A DNA stretch of 64,000 bases from Pseudomonas lurida (GTDB taxonomy: Bacteria > Pseudomonadota > Gammaproteobacteria > Pseudomonadales > Pseudomonadaceae): NCBI RefSeq assembly GCF_002563895.1, contig NZ_PDJB01000001.1:5191501-5255500 (forward strand). The letters are read 5' to 3'. The notes under the pieces are model-generated. The model was not told the DNA's origin and made no database searches. It saw nothing but the letters and a program-made list of their open reading frames with translations. This document shows positions 10,963 to 18,700 of this stretch, in pieces; within the stretch, counting starts at the first letter, position 1, and the number at the start of each line of letters is the position of its first letter. A program made the position numbers and the translations under genes.

Positions 10963-11410
10963 GATAGAGCAAACTCTCAAGCGGCAATGACCCTCGCTGC
11001 GCAAGCGCTGAGGGTCAAACCGCATCCAAAAAAACACAGCGATTCACTTGAAATCCCACCGATAACAGTCTGATGACCTCATAGCAACCTCCGTGAATAG
11101 ATAGCTCGCGAGGGCTTGGCAGGTGCAGTCTTTCATCATCAACAAGAATGTTCAGCCTAAAGGCGACTAGGCGGTACACAACACCACAACCGGCTGTATT
11201 CATATGCCACAGCGCTGCAGTTGCAGCTCGATCAACATGGGCGAACGAGAAGATCAGCGGATGCTTCCACTGCTGCAACCCGTGCCATACGACTTAAGGT
11301 TCTATCAACGGGGAGCATTTACCAACGCAGGCGCGCACTCAAGCAGGCCATAGGAATTTGTATCCCTGCTTACATAATTGAGCTGCAACCCACGATTTAT
11401 ATGAAACACG
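10963..11410. other. Non-coding stretch, no gene seen
   Basis: This AT-richer stretch follows the ABM gene and precedes the tRNA-derived repeat. Open frames on both strands are short, lack ribosome binding sites and resemble no known family. It may be scar sequence from an insertion at the tRNA site. Confidence 0.5.
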
Positions 11411-11512
11411 CGAGTCTCCCTCGGCCCATCCTAAAAAAAGATCATGAAACTCACGACCGTTTTTCCTCTGTAGAAAAGTGCGCGCCCTACACAATCAACC
11501 ACCGCTACCTCA
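11411..11512 (+). repeat. Degenerate copy of the tRNA-Leu 3' end and its downstream flank
   Basis: This matches 8154-8265 with scattered changes. CGAGTCTCCCTCGG from the T-arm/acceptor is intact, the CCA region is shortened, the terminator hairpin is decayed, and CTGTAGAAAAGTG is conserved. The two copies lie in the same orientation 3257 bp apart and flank the LysR/oxidoreductase/ABM genes. This is the layout left by site-specific insertion at a tRNA 3' end, but no integrase gene is present. Confidence 0.85.
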
Positions 11513-11581
11513 CAAGATCGTACAAGCCCCACCACCCCCTCCCTCGCTAACCTGACGTCTCCCCCCATCCGAGCACCCGTC

Positions 11582-11962
11582 ATGGTCCAGCCACTGCCCT
11601 CAACCCACCCCATAAACCTCACTCATAAAGCCTCCCTGATCGACCAACAATGGAGCCCACGCGTCGTCGCCGAGATGAACGACTACCAGTTCAAGGTGGT
11701 ACGCATCGAAGGCGAGTTCATCTGGCATTCCCACCCCGAAACCGACGAGGCCTTCCTGGTACTCGAAGGCACCCTGCGTATCGACCTTCCAGGCGGTCCG
11801 GTCTATGTGGCGCAAGGTGAGCTGTACGTGGTCCCTCGTGGCGTAGAGCACCGCACAGCCTCCGAAGGCGAGGCCAAGCTGATGATGATCGAGCCACGGG
11901 GCATCTTGAATACCGGGCATGAAGGTGGGGAGCGTACCGCTGTGAATGATCAGTGGATCTGA
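11582..11962 (+). CDS. Cupin-domain protein
   Basis: A 126-aa single-cupin protein. Cupin motif 1 is GEFIWHSHPETDEAFLVLEG (His and Glu metal ligands, about residues 44-63) and motif 2 is PRGVEHR (about residue 86). It resembles small mannose-6-phosphate-isomerase-like or enzyme-accessory cupins. The start ATG follows a weak ribosome site. It stands alone just after the tRNA-derived repeat. Substrate unknown. Confidence 0.85.
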   Translation: MVQPLPSTHPINLTHKASLIDQQWSPRVVAEMNDYQFKVVRIEGEFIWHSHPETDEAFLVLEGTLRIDLPGGPVYVAQGELYVVPRGVEHRTASEGEAKLMMIEPRGILNTGHEGGERTAVNDQWI

Positions 11963-12122
11963 AGCTGGCATTTGCTTGAGGTCGCCCGCCCGCTCGAACC
12001 GGAGATGATCTTGCGACGAACCCAAGCAACCTGCACGTGGAAGACGGCGATACTGACACCACTTACCCTGTCAGCCTTGAACAGGCCGAGACGCGGCCGC
12101 CCTTGCCGAGCGGCCGGTAGGG

Positions 12123-12407
12123 TTATTTCAGTAAGGCGATCAGCGTGCAGACCACCGTGATCGCCAACGCCGGCCACTGCATCGGCATAAAAAAGAAGTG
12201 GTGGCGCACGCCATCGGTGTGCGGTTTTCGGTTCAGTACAACGCCCAGCACGGTGTTGATCGCTGAACCCACCCCGAAGCCGATCAACACCTGCATCAGC
12301 GATGTGTTGCCGGGTTTGACGCTGGGGTCGGGCCACAGCCACATCAACAGCAGCACCATGGCCACCGGTGTAAACAACGTCAGCCAGCCTGCGCCGCGAT
12401 AAATCAT
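12123..12407 (-). CDS. Small hypothetical membrane protein
   Basis: 94 aa with three likely membrane segments (about residues 8-24, 40-59 and 74-92) and a polar loop (NRKPHTDGVRHH) between the second and third. No family recognised. It lies 30 bp after the next minus-strand gene, so the two may be co-transcribed. Confidence 0.65.
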   Translation of the reverse strand: MIYRGAGWLTLFTPVAMVLLLMWLWPDPSVKPGNTSLMQVLIGFGVGSAINTVLGVVLNRKPHTDGVRHHFFFMPMQWPALAITVVCTLIALLK

Positions 12408-12437
12408 CGTTTTATCCTCAGCTATGATGCGGCCGGC

Positions 12438-13334
12438 TCAAGCCAGCTCGCGTGTGTGTCGTTCAGCCGCAAACACGGCGTCGAGGGTATTGAGGAACAG
12501 GTCGTGGCTCAGAATGCCGGTGGCGATGGTCGACAACACGGGGTTGCCGCTCTCGTCCTTGATCACCACTTTTTCGGTCCAGGCGTTGAGGTCGACGGTG
12601 CGCAGCGACGACATCGGCACGTTGCGGCCCTGGTACTCCAGGAATGCGCGGCTGACCAAGATCGGTGTGGTGGTAATTTTCAGGAAGTTGCCGCTCACGC
12701 GCTTGCCCCAGACCTGCCCCGAGCTGATGCAGTTGAACGTCACCGCCGCACCCATCTCCAGCGTCGCGATCACTGCCGGCATGCGTGCACGTACGTGCAG
12801 TTCGCGCACCAATTGCTGGAACTCGTAGAAGCCCTTGAGGCTTTCAGTCACCCGATGGAACGGCTCGGATGCGTTACGGCGATAGGCCAGGTTGGTGATC
12901 ATGCCGGTCATCACGGTTTGCCCGGAGCCGAACAGGTACAGGTCTTCGATATCGGCGAACGCCGTATACTCGCGTTGCTCGTTGATGATGCGCTCGATGC
13001 CGAACTCAAACACGTTGTAGCGTGGGGCGCGCAGTTTTTTGTGCCAGGCGTAGGCCGCAAACACGCCCAGGGCGAGTACGGCCAGCAAGGCACTGGTGGC
13101 GTAGATAAGGGTATGCGGGTTGGCGAAGTTCAAGGCCATGCCACGTGACGTCTGGAGGTTGACCGGGCCATCGTTGCCCGATGGCAGGATCGTGCCCAGG
13201 TACAGCACGAAACCGGCCAGGGCAAGCAACACAACCCCGAAGACCACACTGAAAATCAGGAAGCCCTTGCCGTGGCGAAAACTGGCGACCCGTTCGCCGG
13301 TGGCGGAAGGTGCTTGGGTGGGCGATGACTGCAT
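12438..13334 (-). CDS. Hypothetical membrane protein, 298 aa
   Basis: A cytosolic N-terminal tail is followed by two membrane segments (about residues 26-48 and 76-96) and then a soluble C-terminal region of about 200 residues with mixed alpha/beta character, including VFEFGIERII, DIEDLYLFGSG and KITTTPILVSRAFLEYQGR. The pattern of an N-terminal pair of helices with a PH-like or membrane-associated soluble domain is suggestive, but I do not recognise the family. It probably forms an operon with the small membrane protein downstream. Confidence 0.75.
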   Translation of the reverse strand: MQSSPTQAPSATGERVASFRHGKGFLIFSVVFGVVLLALAGFVLYLGTILPSGNDGPVNLQTSRGMALNFANPHTLIYATSALLAVLALGVFAAYAWHKKLRAPRYNVFEFGIERIINEQREYTAFADIEDLYLFGSGQTVMTGMITNLAYRRNASEPFHRVTESLKGFYEFQQLVRELHVRARMPAVIATLEMGAAVTFNCISSGQVWGKRVSGNFLKITTTPILVSRAFLEYQGRNVPMSSLRTVDLNAWTEKVVIKDESGNPVLSTIATGILSHDLFLNTLDAVFAAERHTRELA

Positions 13335-13552
13335 GAGTGTTTGCGTCCTTGTAATGGGTTAAGCCGTGCACCCTCTCCGTCTGGTGGCCGGGTGCGCTTG
13401 GCACGGCCAGTTGGAACATGGCTAACTAATATCGTTCCTCGGGCCCAGGACTTTGCGGTGGCGGGAGCCGCCACGTTCACGGTAGTGGGTCTTTTTTTTC
13501 ACGCGCAGAACAGTGATCATCGCCGTCCCCCACACCCCGAGGAACCGACACC

Positions 13553-13882
13553 ATGGAATTGACGCTGGAAGCGGTTGCGCTTTTTGCACTGAAGCTGGTG
13601 CACGAGACGGACGGCGGCAGCCCGGTTTTGCGGGATGATCCGGTGATGGACGGGTATGAGCGGGAAGTGTTTGGGTTGTTGGTGCGGCAAGGCAATTTGG
13701 CCGTTATTCAATCCAAACTAGCGGAATGTGTCGATCAAGCACTTGAGGCATTGGGCGGCCCCGATACGGTGATGGGCCGCGAGCTGCAACGGTTGGCGAG
13801 TGATGTGCAACACGCTGCTCAGTTGGATGAACTGCGCGGACCACTGACCAACCTGAAGGATTACCTCAAAGACATCCAGTAA
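13553..13882 (+). CDS. Small hypothetical protein, 109 aa
   Basis: A mostly helical, acidic cytosolic protein with no signal or membrane segment. A GAGGA ribosome site lies 9 bp before the ATG. It has no recognisable domain and is convergent with the LysE-type exporter gene, 6 bp apart. Codon use resembles the surrounding genes, which supports it being real. Confidence 0.65.
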   Translation: MELTLEAVALFALKLVHETDGGSPVLRDDPVMDGYEREVFGLLVRQGNLAVIQSKLAECVDQALEALGGPDTVMGRELQRLASDVQHAAQLDELRGPLTNLKDYLKDIQ

Positions 13883-13888
13883 GGCGCT

Positions 13889-14524
13889 CTACCGCCGCCC
13901 TTCAACCGCCATCCGCACCGCCAACCCCATCAGCACCGAGCCCATCAGCCAGCGCTGCACCACTTGCCAGCCCGGGCGGGTGACAAAAAACACCGCGATC
14001 GAACCCGCCATGGTGGCAATCAGCGCGTTGACGCTCACGCTGATGAAAATCTGCGTAAAGCCCAGCACCAGGGATTGCGCCAGCACACTGCCGTGGCCGT
14101 TCGGGTCGATGAACTGGGGCAGCAACGACATATACATCACCGCCACCTTGGGGTTCAGCAGGTTGGTCACCAGGCCCATGGTGAACAGCTTGCGCGGGCT
14201 GTCCTGGGGCAGGGACTGAACCTGGAACGGCGAACGGCCACCCGGCTTGATCGCCTGCCAGGCCAGGTAAGCCAGGTACAGTGCACCGCCCAATCGCAGG
14301 GCGTCGTAGGCAAATGGCACCGCCATCACCAACGCGGTGATCCCCAATGCCGCGCACAGCATGTACACCAAAAAGCCCAACGCAACGCCGCCCAAGGAAA
14401 TAAAGCCCGCGGTACGCCCTTGGCAAATCGACCGCGAGATGAGGTAAATCATGTTCGGGCCGGGCGTCAGCACCATGCCGAGTGAAATCAGCGCATAGGC
14501 CAACCAGCTGGACACTTCAGGCAT
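13889..14524 (-). CDS. LysE/RhtB-family amino-acid exporter
   Basis: A 211-aa inner-membrane exporter with about six membrane segments. The family signature GMVLTPGPNMIYLISRS is near residue 15 and NLLNPKVAVMYMSLLPQF near residue 120. The open frame extends 23 codons further upstream, but ATG at 14524 has an AAGGAG site 7 bp before it and matches the family N-terminus (MPEVSSWLAYALISLGMVL), so that start is chosen. It probably exports amino acids or homoserine lactone-like compounds. Confidence 0.9.
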   Translation of the reverse strand: MPEVSSWLAYALISLGMVLTPGPNMIYLISRSICQGRTAGFISLGGVALGFLVYMLCAALGITALVMAVPFAYDALRLGGALYLAYLAWQAIKPGGRSPFQVQSLPQDSPRKLFTMGLVTNLLNPKVAVMYMSLLPQFIDPNGHGSVLAQSLVLGFTQIFISVSVNALIATMAGSIAVFFVTRPGWQVVQRWLMGSVLMGLAVRMAVEGRR

Positions 14525-14681
14525 CGTTTGGCTCCTTGATTGTTGTTCTGTCGACGTGAAACATTTGGCCAACGTTGTAGGCTTGGACGCCATGGTAGGG
14601 CGTTCAAAATGCGCGTGTTAGATACAGATCCGCGAGCAAAACGTCATACACCCACCGCACCACTCACCCAAGGGCAGGCCC

Positions 14682-15053
14682 ATGATCGACTTCAACAACA
14701 AAGGCTTCTTCAAGCTCAAGCAAAACAATGAATACGCCGAACGCGTCTCGGCCCTGCTGCTCGACGGTGAGGAAGTGGTCGACGCCTACAAGGCCATGCG
14801 TGACGGTGTGGTGTTCACCACCAAGCGCATCATCGCGGTGAACGTGCAAGGCATTACCGGCAGCAAGAAGGACTTCACCTCGCTGCCGTATAAGAACATC
14901 GTGGCGTATTCGGTGGAGACGTCCGGGACGTTTGATCTGGACTCGGAGCTGGAGATTTACTTTTCGTCGTTGGGGAAGGTGAAGTTCGAGTTCACGGGGA
15001 AGACGTCGATTGTGGAAATCTCGCGGTTGATTTCCAAGCATCTGCTGGGCTGA
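14682..15053 (+). CDS. Bacterial PH-domain protein
   Basis: 123 aa, almost entirely one bacterial pleckstrin-homology-like domain (bPH_1 type). Visible elements are LLDGEEVVDAYKAMRDGVVFTTKRIIAVN, the SKKDFTSLPYKNIVAYSVE strand pair, and a C-terminal helix ending in ISKHLLG. Proteins of this family form rings in solution; their role is unclear. Monocistronic, with a hairpin downstream. Confidence 0.88.
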   Translation: MIDFNNKGFFKLKQNNEYAERVSALLLDGEEVVDAYKAMRDGVVFTTKRIIAVNVQGITGSKKDFTSLPYKNIVAYSVETSGTFDLDSELEIYFSSLGKVKFEFTGKTSIVEISRLISKHLLG

Positions 15054-15062
15054 TCGGCGGGC

Positions 15063-15096
15063 AAAAAAGACCTTGGCGTCCCGAGGTCTTCTTTAC
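15063..15096 (+). terminator. Hairpin terminator after the PH-domain gene
   Basis: An imperfect AGACCTTGG/CCGAGGTCT stem preceded by an A run and followed by a short, interrupted T stretch. A moderate intrinsic terminator, possibly bidirectional. Confidence 0.6.
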
Positions 15097-15170
15097 TGCA
15101 GGCGCGCTATTGCCTTAGGTTTTTCAGGCGCAGTTACCCTCAGTCAAAGTCACACCTTCACATATAAAAT

Positions 15171-15338
15171 TTATAGCATGACCTCATAAGGTCCAAGCAG
15201 CTTACTTGTCTGTGCCAGCCCTTGTCGCATCAACATCTCAAGATAACTTCCCGCCTCCATCGGAGGCCGCTTCTCCCTAAGTGCCGCCGGGTAGAGAACA
15301 CAAGCATCATATACAGCGGTAAAAGGCGAACACCTCAT
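15171..15338 (-). pseudogene. PIN-domain toxin remnant with in-frame internal deletion
   Basis: 55 codons that overlap the antitoxin stop by 4 bp (ATGA). The first 21 residues (MRCSPFTAVYDACVLYPAAL plus R) match the start of VapC-like PIN toxins and include the first catalytic Asp, D11. The rest (EKRPPMEAGSYLEMLMRQGL and on) matches the C-terminal tail of the same family. The roughly 100 or more residues between, which should carry the other acidic active-site residues, are missing. It should be inactive as a nuclease. The reading frame is nevertheless intact from start to stop. Confidence 0.8.
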
Positions 15339-15805
15339 CCGTCATACCCCATTCCCAGCTCCTGGGCCTGATTCGCCAGCGCTTCCATTGCTTCCTGGCT
15401 TTCCTCATCTCGCCGCTGCTTGAACGCCATCAAATCCGAAAACCGGATTCGCCGATGCCGACCGGTTTTCGTAAAGGGAATAGCGCCTTCCTCCAGCATC
15501 TTGACCAGGTGTGGCCGTGAAACGTTAAGCAGGTCAGCGGCCTCCTGCGAGGTGAGTTCGGCATGCACCGGGACTACCTTGACGGCATTGCCGATAGCCA
15601 ACTCGCCCAGGATATCCACCAACAGGCGCAGTGCTGAGGTTGGGAGTACGAGGGTGTGGGGTTTGTCTTCTTTGTCAAAGATGTCGATGCGCTGGGTTTC
15701 AAATTTGGTCGATAGCAAGGACGCCAATTCGCGCTGGCCTTGTACGGCGGCTTCGACTTCCTTTTCCAGCGGAAGGATCGTTTTGGGAAGGTGGTTGGTG
15801 ATCAT
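15335..15805 (-). CDS. HTH antitoxin (excisionase-type DNA-binding) of a PIN toxin pair
   Basis: 156 aa. The N-terminal half is helical and the C-terminal half holds an excisionase/MerR-type HTH (about residues 86-135: LTSQEAADLLNVSRPHLVKM, then a GRHRRIRFSDLMAFKQRRDE wing). This is the usual antitoxin partner of PIN toxins encoded just downstream with a 4-bp overlap. That toxin gene is only a remnant here, so the antitoxin is now orphaned. It probably still represses its own promoter in the 192-bp gap before the bacteriocin gene. Confidence 0.88.
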   Translation of the reverse strand: MITNHLPKTILPLEKEVEAAVQGQRELASLLSTKFETQRIDIFDKEDKPHTLVLPTSALRLLVDILGELAIGNAVKVVPVHAELTSQEAADLLNVSRPHLVKMLEEGAIPFTKTGRHRRIRFSDLMAFKQRRDEESQEAMEALANQAQELGMGYDG

Positions 15806-15968
15806 GATGCAGCTCCGGCGACACTTAATTCAGTTGCGACCGAAGCTAAACGAAACAAACGAAAATCGCAATATTCGAAACAAGTTGCCGAAAGAAGCAC
15901 TGTCCACTTTTCCCACGCCAACCACCGAATTAAGCCGACATAACCTTCTGGGCCCCCCTCGTAGGCTC

Positions 15969-15988
15969 ACTTCCTCGCACAAGGAAGT
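15969..15988 (+). promoter_or_regulatory. Hairpin that can hide the bacteriocin ribosome binding site
   Basis: ACTTCCT and AGGAAGT form a perfect 7-bp stem with a 6-nt loop. The right arm contains the AAGGAAG Shine-Dalgarno lying 10 bp before the bacteriocin ATG. If it forms in the mRNA it would lower translation of the toxin. This is an inference from complementarity. Confidence 0.45.
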
Positions 15989-15997
15989 CAGCCCGTC

Positions 15998-17161
15998 ATG
16001 TCAGAACGCTTTTATCCGCCCACCGAAGAAGCGATACGCAAACGACGGATCCTGACTCCGCAGCCATCGCGCGTGTCCTATTTGCCGTCTGTTGATTATT
16101 TCGAACCACCCCCTGCCCCGGCCCCCACGCTCGCCAAACCGCCCGGCTGCGTTTTCCTCAAGCCCTGCCAACTGCCTGACGGCATCACCCAATACTTCAA
16201 CCCGGCCGGGTATGTCCCGCTGGAACTCATCAAGGAGTACGCCCATTTAAGCCTGCTGGGCGGGCGTGAGGTGGGCAGCCGGGGCACAGTCGCCTTGCGC
16301 AAGATTGGCGGCAGTGAACTGTCCGCAGGCCTGGGGCAATTGGCGTTGCGCTCGGCGGTTCTGGAGTCGGCGGTGACTGCCGTCGGGTCCGCTGCCGGGG
16401 GCCTGCTCACGGGGTTGGTGGCGCTGGCCTGGCCGTCGGAGCTGGGTGATAGCGCGCTCTACAGCGAGGAGCAGTTACGCACGATGCAACGGGCGCGTTC
16501 GCACATGCGTCTGCATATCGAGCAACGCGAGGACGGCACGCTCAAGGGGTATGGGTTTTACACGGGCAACCATGCCGATTGGCAAATGATTGATGTGGTG
16601 CAGTTCCAACACCGTGGCGATCAGTTTGTGGCAGATCTGGATGAGGGTGTGGAGTTGATCTGGACGCCCGCCGTTGATCCAAGTGACACCTTAGGTATTC
16701 CAGCCTTGGAGGCTGCGCCGCAAGCGCCAGTGATCTGGATTTATCCGCCGACGGAGAAGGCCGCGCAGATTCTGGTGAACCCGATTTATCCACCGGAGTA
16801 CCGGGATTTTATCCTGGTGTTCCCGGTGGAGTCGGGGGTTGGGCCGCTGTATGTGGTGGTGAATGAGCCTCGGAAGGGCTTGAAAAACCCAGACCACAGT
16901 TACTTTCCAGCACCCAAAACCGAGGACATTACGGGTTTCCCTGGTTTGATAGAACAGAAGAGAAAGACGCGAAAACGTAATGGTGGCGGTCTTCGGGAGC
17001 GTTGGAAGGACGCGAAAGGAAAGCGACTTTTTGAATGGGATTCAGAAAAAGGTGAACTGGAAGTCTACCGATACAGTGATGTGAAACACCTAGGTTCATT
17101 TGACCCTTATACCGGTGAGCGGCGTGGCCCGGCCAAAGATGAAAGACGTATAGAGAAATAA
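15998..17161 (+). CDS. S-type pyocin-domain bacteriocin with colicin E3-like ribonuclease domain
   Basis: 387 aa. Residues 1-60 are proline-rich and look disordered. About 90-295 is the Pyocin_S (translocation-type) domain. About 296-387 closely follows the colicin E3 16S-rRNase domain: a D299/H300 pair, PAPKTE ending at E309, NGGG at 328, EWD at 346-348 with GELE after it, HLGSFDP, and a basic tail. E3 nucleases cut 16S rRNA at the decoding site. The second His of the colicin DYH motif is Phe303 here. At 387 aa it is much shorter than usual S-pyocins and has no evident receptor-binding or long coiled-coil region. The immunity gene follows 14 bp downstream. Confidence 0.93.
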   Translation: MSERFYPPTEEAIRKRRILTPQPSRVSYLPSVDYFEPPPAPAPTLAKPPGCVFLKPCQLPDGITQYFNPAGYVPLELIKEYAHLSLLGGREVGSRGTVALRKIGGSELSAGLGQLALRSAVLESAVTAVGSAAGGLLTGLVALAWPSELGDSALYSEEQLRTMQRARSHMRLHIEQREDGTLKGYGFYTGNHADWQMIDVVQFQHRGDQFVADLDEGVELIWTPAVDPSDTLGIPALEAAPQAPVIWIYPPTEKAAQILVNPIYPPEYRDFILVFPVESGVGPLYVVVNEPRKGLKNPDHSYFPAPKTEDITGFPGLIEQKRKTRKRNGGGLRERWKDAKGKRLFEWDSEKGELEVYRYSDVKHLGSFDPYTGERRGPAKDERRIEK

Positions 17162-17175
17162 GTGGAGCGTTTGCG

Positions 17176-17463
17176 ATGGCAATGAAAATACGGTTGCAAT
17201 GGTTCAACAAACAAACAGAAATCCTGGAGGCAGCTGAATACTCAGCAGACTTTGAGGAAGACAACAGTATTCTTGAAGAACTCGATTTACACGAGGAACC
17301 GCAAATCTATGCAGGAGGATTTGACGTACTCCCAAGTTGGATAGTGATTCTTCAGCCACATTTCCGGCGGGTGATAGAGCCCAATCTTTTCGACTTCCAG
17401 ATTTCTTTTCACTACCAAGGCGCCTGGCCACCGCCCCCAAAGCAACCCAAAAAGGCGTCTTGA
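17176..17463 (+). CDS. Cloacin/colicin E3-type immunity protein
   Basis: 95 aa. It aligns by eye with ImmE3: LQWFNKQTE near the start, then AAEYSADFEEDNSILEEL, then GGFDVLPSWIVILQPHF, then a C-terminal beta strand. These proteins bind the nuclease domain at a site next to the active centre and block its access to the ribosome. It is acidic in the middle, as in the family. The C-terminal tail has extra Pro and Lys. Two in-frame ATGs two codons apart leave the start open by two residues. Coupled to the bacteriocin gene. Confidence 0.92.
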   Translation: MAMKIRLQWFNKQTEILEAAEYSADFEEDNSILEELDLHEEPQIYAGGFDVLPSWIVILQPHFRRVIEPNLFDFQISFHYQGAWPPPPKQPKKAS

Positions 17464-17467
17464 TGTG

Positions 17468-17968
17468 ATGAAACCCACACTGCAAAAGCCCGTCCTCTAC
17501 CGCTCAGTCAACACCCGAACCCACGGCGTGCGCCACGGCAGTTGTCGCGCCTACCGGTACGAGCGGCACACCAAAAGCGAAAAAGGCAAACTTTCAAACC
17601 GCGGTTCGATGCACAGCCATCTACGACACGGCTTTGATTACACCCCGCTGTTCCGGTTTCTCCTATCCAAAGTCGGCCACCCGTGGGATGAGGTTTTCAG
17701 CGAAGCCAAAGCCCGCTTGGATCGCCCGGAGCCCCTATTCTGGATCGTTGCGATGCATGAAGGCGACAAGGAGGAGTCCGTGAGAACGGATGAGAACAGC
17801 TACTACAGCGGTTTGTGTATCGACGAAGCAGGCCTGCTGCAAAAGGTCAACCCACAGCTGACACCCGAGCAGATGAAACCCGATTGTGATTGCTGCACCC
17901 ATACGTTCAACGGTGTGGTACTCGCCCGCCCTTTTCCACGCAAACGGCGGGCAACACCCACCGCTTAA
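17468..17968 (+). CDS. Unknown protein downstream of the bacteriocin immunity gene
   Basis: 166 aa from the ATG (a GTG one codon earlier is also possible). It begins 4 bp after the immunity stop codon, so it is almost certainly in the same transcript. The N-terminal third is strongly basic, with many His, Arg and Tyr (RTHGVRHGSCRAYRYERH). The middle has an LFWIVAMHEGDKEE stretch, and the C-terminus has a Cys/His cluster, CDCCTHTF, that could bind metal. No signal or membrane segment. I do not recognise the family; a role linked to the bacteriocin is only suggested by position. Confidence 0.7.
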   Translation: MKPTLQKPVLYRSVNTRTHGVRHGSCRAYRYERHTKSEKGKLSNRGSMHSHLRHGFDYTPLFRFLLSKVGHPWDEVFSEAKARLDRPEPLFWIVAMHEGDKEESVRTDENSYYSGLCIDEAGLLQKVNPQLTPEQMKPDCDCCTHTFNGVVLARPFPRKRRATPTA

Positions 17969-17978
17969 TCAACCTTAC

Positions 17979-18551
17979 TCACCCCGCCTTCGCTTCACTC
18001 CCCGCCCCACCAATCAACACACGATTCCCCGGATCCGTAATATCAAACACCTGCAGCGCACACGCCGAAGGATCCAGCTTGAACTGAAACTCCACCAGGT
18101 ACACCTTTGCCTTCTCCGGGCTGAAGGTGCTCATCACCGGCCCACAGCTGTAGTAAACCCCGTTGCCCCGATTGCTCGCCGTGCTGGCCACGGTGAGTTG
18201 CTTGCCAGGATCGGCCTGGATTTCCAGCTGTGGAAAACGCTTGAACCCTGCACTGGCAACGGTTTGGTTGAGCTTGGCGATCCAGTTGAGGACGCGGCCT
18301 TCGCCAGTGTCCATCACGGTGCCGAGGGTTTCCATGCGCTGGTCGGGGTCGCCTTCGCGGCGGATCGAGAACTCGACGGGGGCGGTGCCGCCGTAGGCTT
18401 TCATGATGACTTTGGCGTGATCCGCATCGACGGCCACGGTTTTCTGCCGAAACTGGATGCCGTCCTTGAGCAGGCTGGGCGATGAGTCGCGTTGGTTGGA
18501 TTGGCAGGCGCCCAGTGAGAGGGCGATGCAAAGCAGCGCGATGCGCTTCAT
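17979..18551 (-). CDS. Putative lipoprotein, 190 aa
   Basis: A lipoprotein signal peptide ends at LGAC (Cys16), with Gln-Ser after the Cys. The mature part has no domain I can name; two further Cys residues (in YYSCGPV and SACALQVF) may form a disulfide. Convergent with the unknown gene of the bacteriocin operon, 10 bp apart. Confidence 0.78.
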   Translation of the reverse strand: MKRIALLCIALSLGACQSNQRDSSPSLLKDGIQFRQKTVAVDADHAKVIMKAYGGTAPVEFSIRREGDPDQRMETLGTVMDTGEGRVLNWIAKLNQTVASAGFKRFPQLEIQADPGKQLTVASTASNRGNGVYYSCGPVMSTFSPEKAKVYLVEFQFKLDPSACALQVFDITDPGNRVLIGGAGSEAKAG

Positions 18552-18700
18552 GGGGATGTCCTTATCGGGGATGTAGAGTGAGAACTGGACCCGAATTTAA
18601 ACAAATTGTTCCGCACGGGGGATGTGTGCCTGTCGTGCTGAAGGACAGCAGCGATACAGGCATTGTGGTTTGGCAGGCATACCGAGGTGATGCCTTCGCA

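Noticed and set aside
15998..17161. Prophage or R-type tailocin context for the bacteriocin
   Set aside because: No tail, baseplate, lysis or PrtN/PrtR-like genes are near, and no clear P-box was found upstream.
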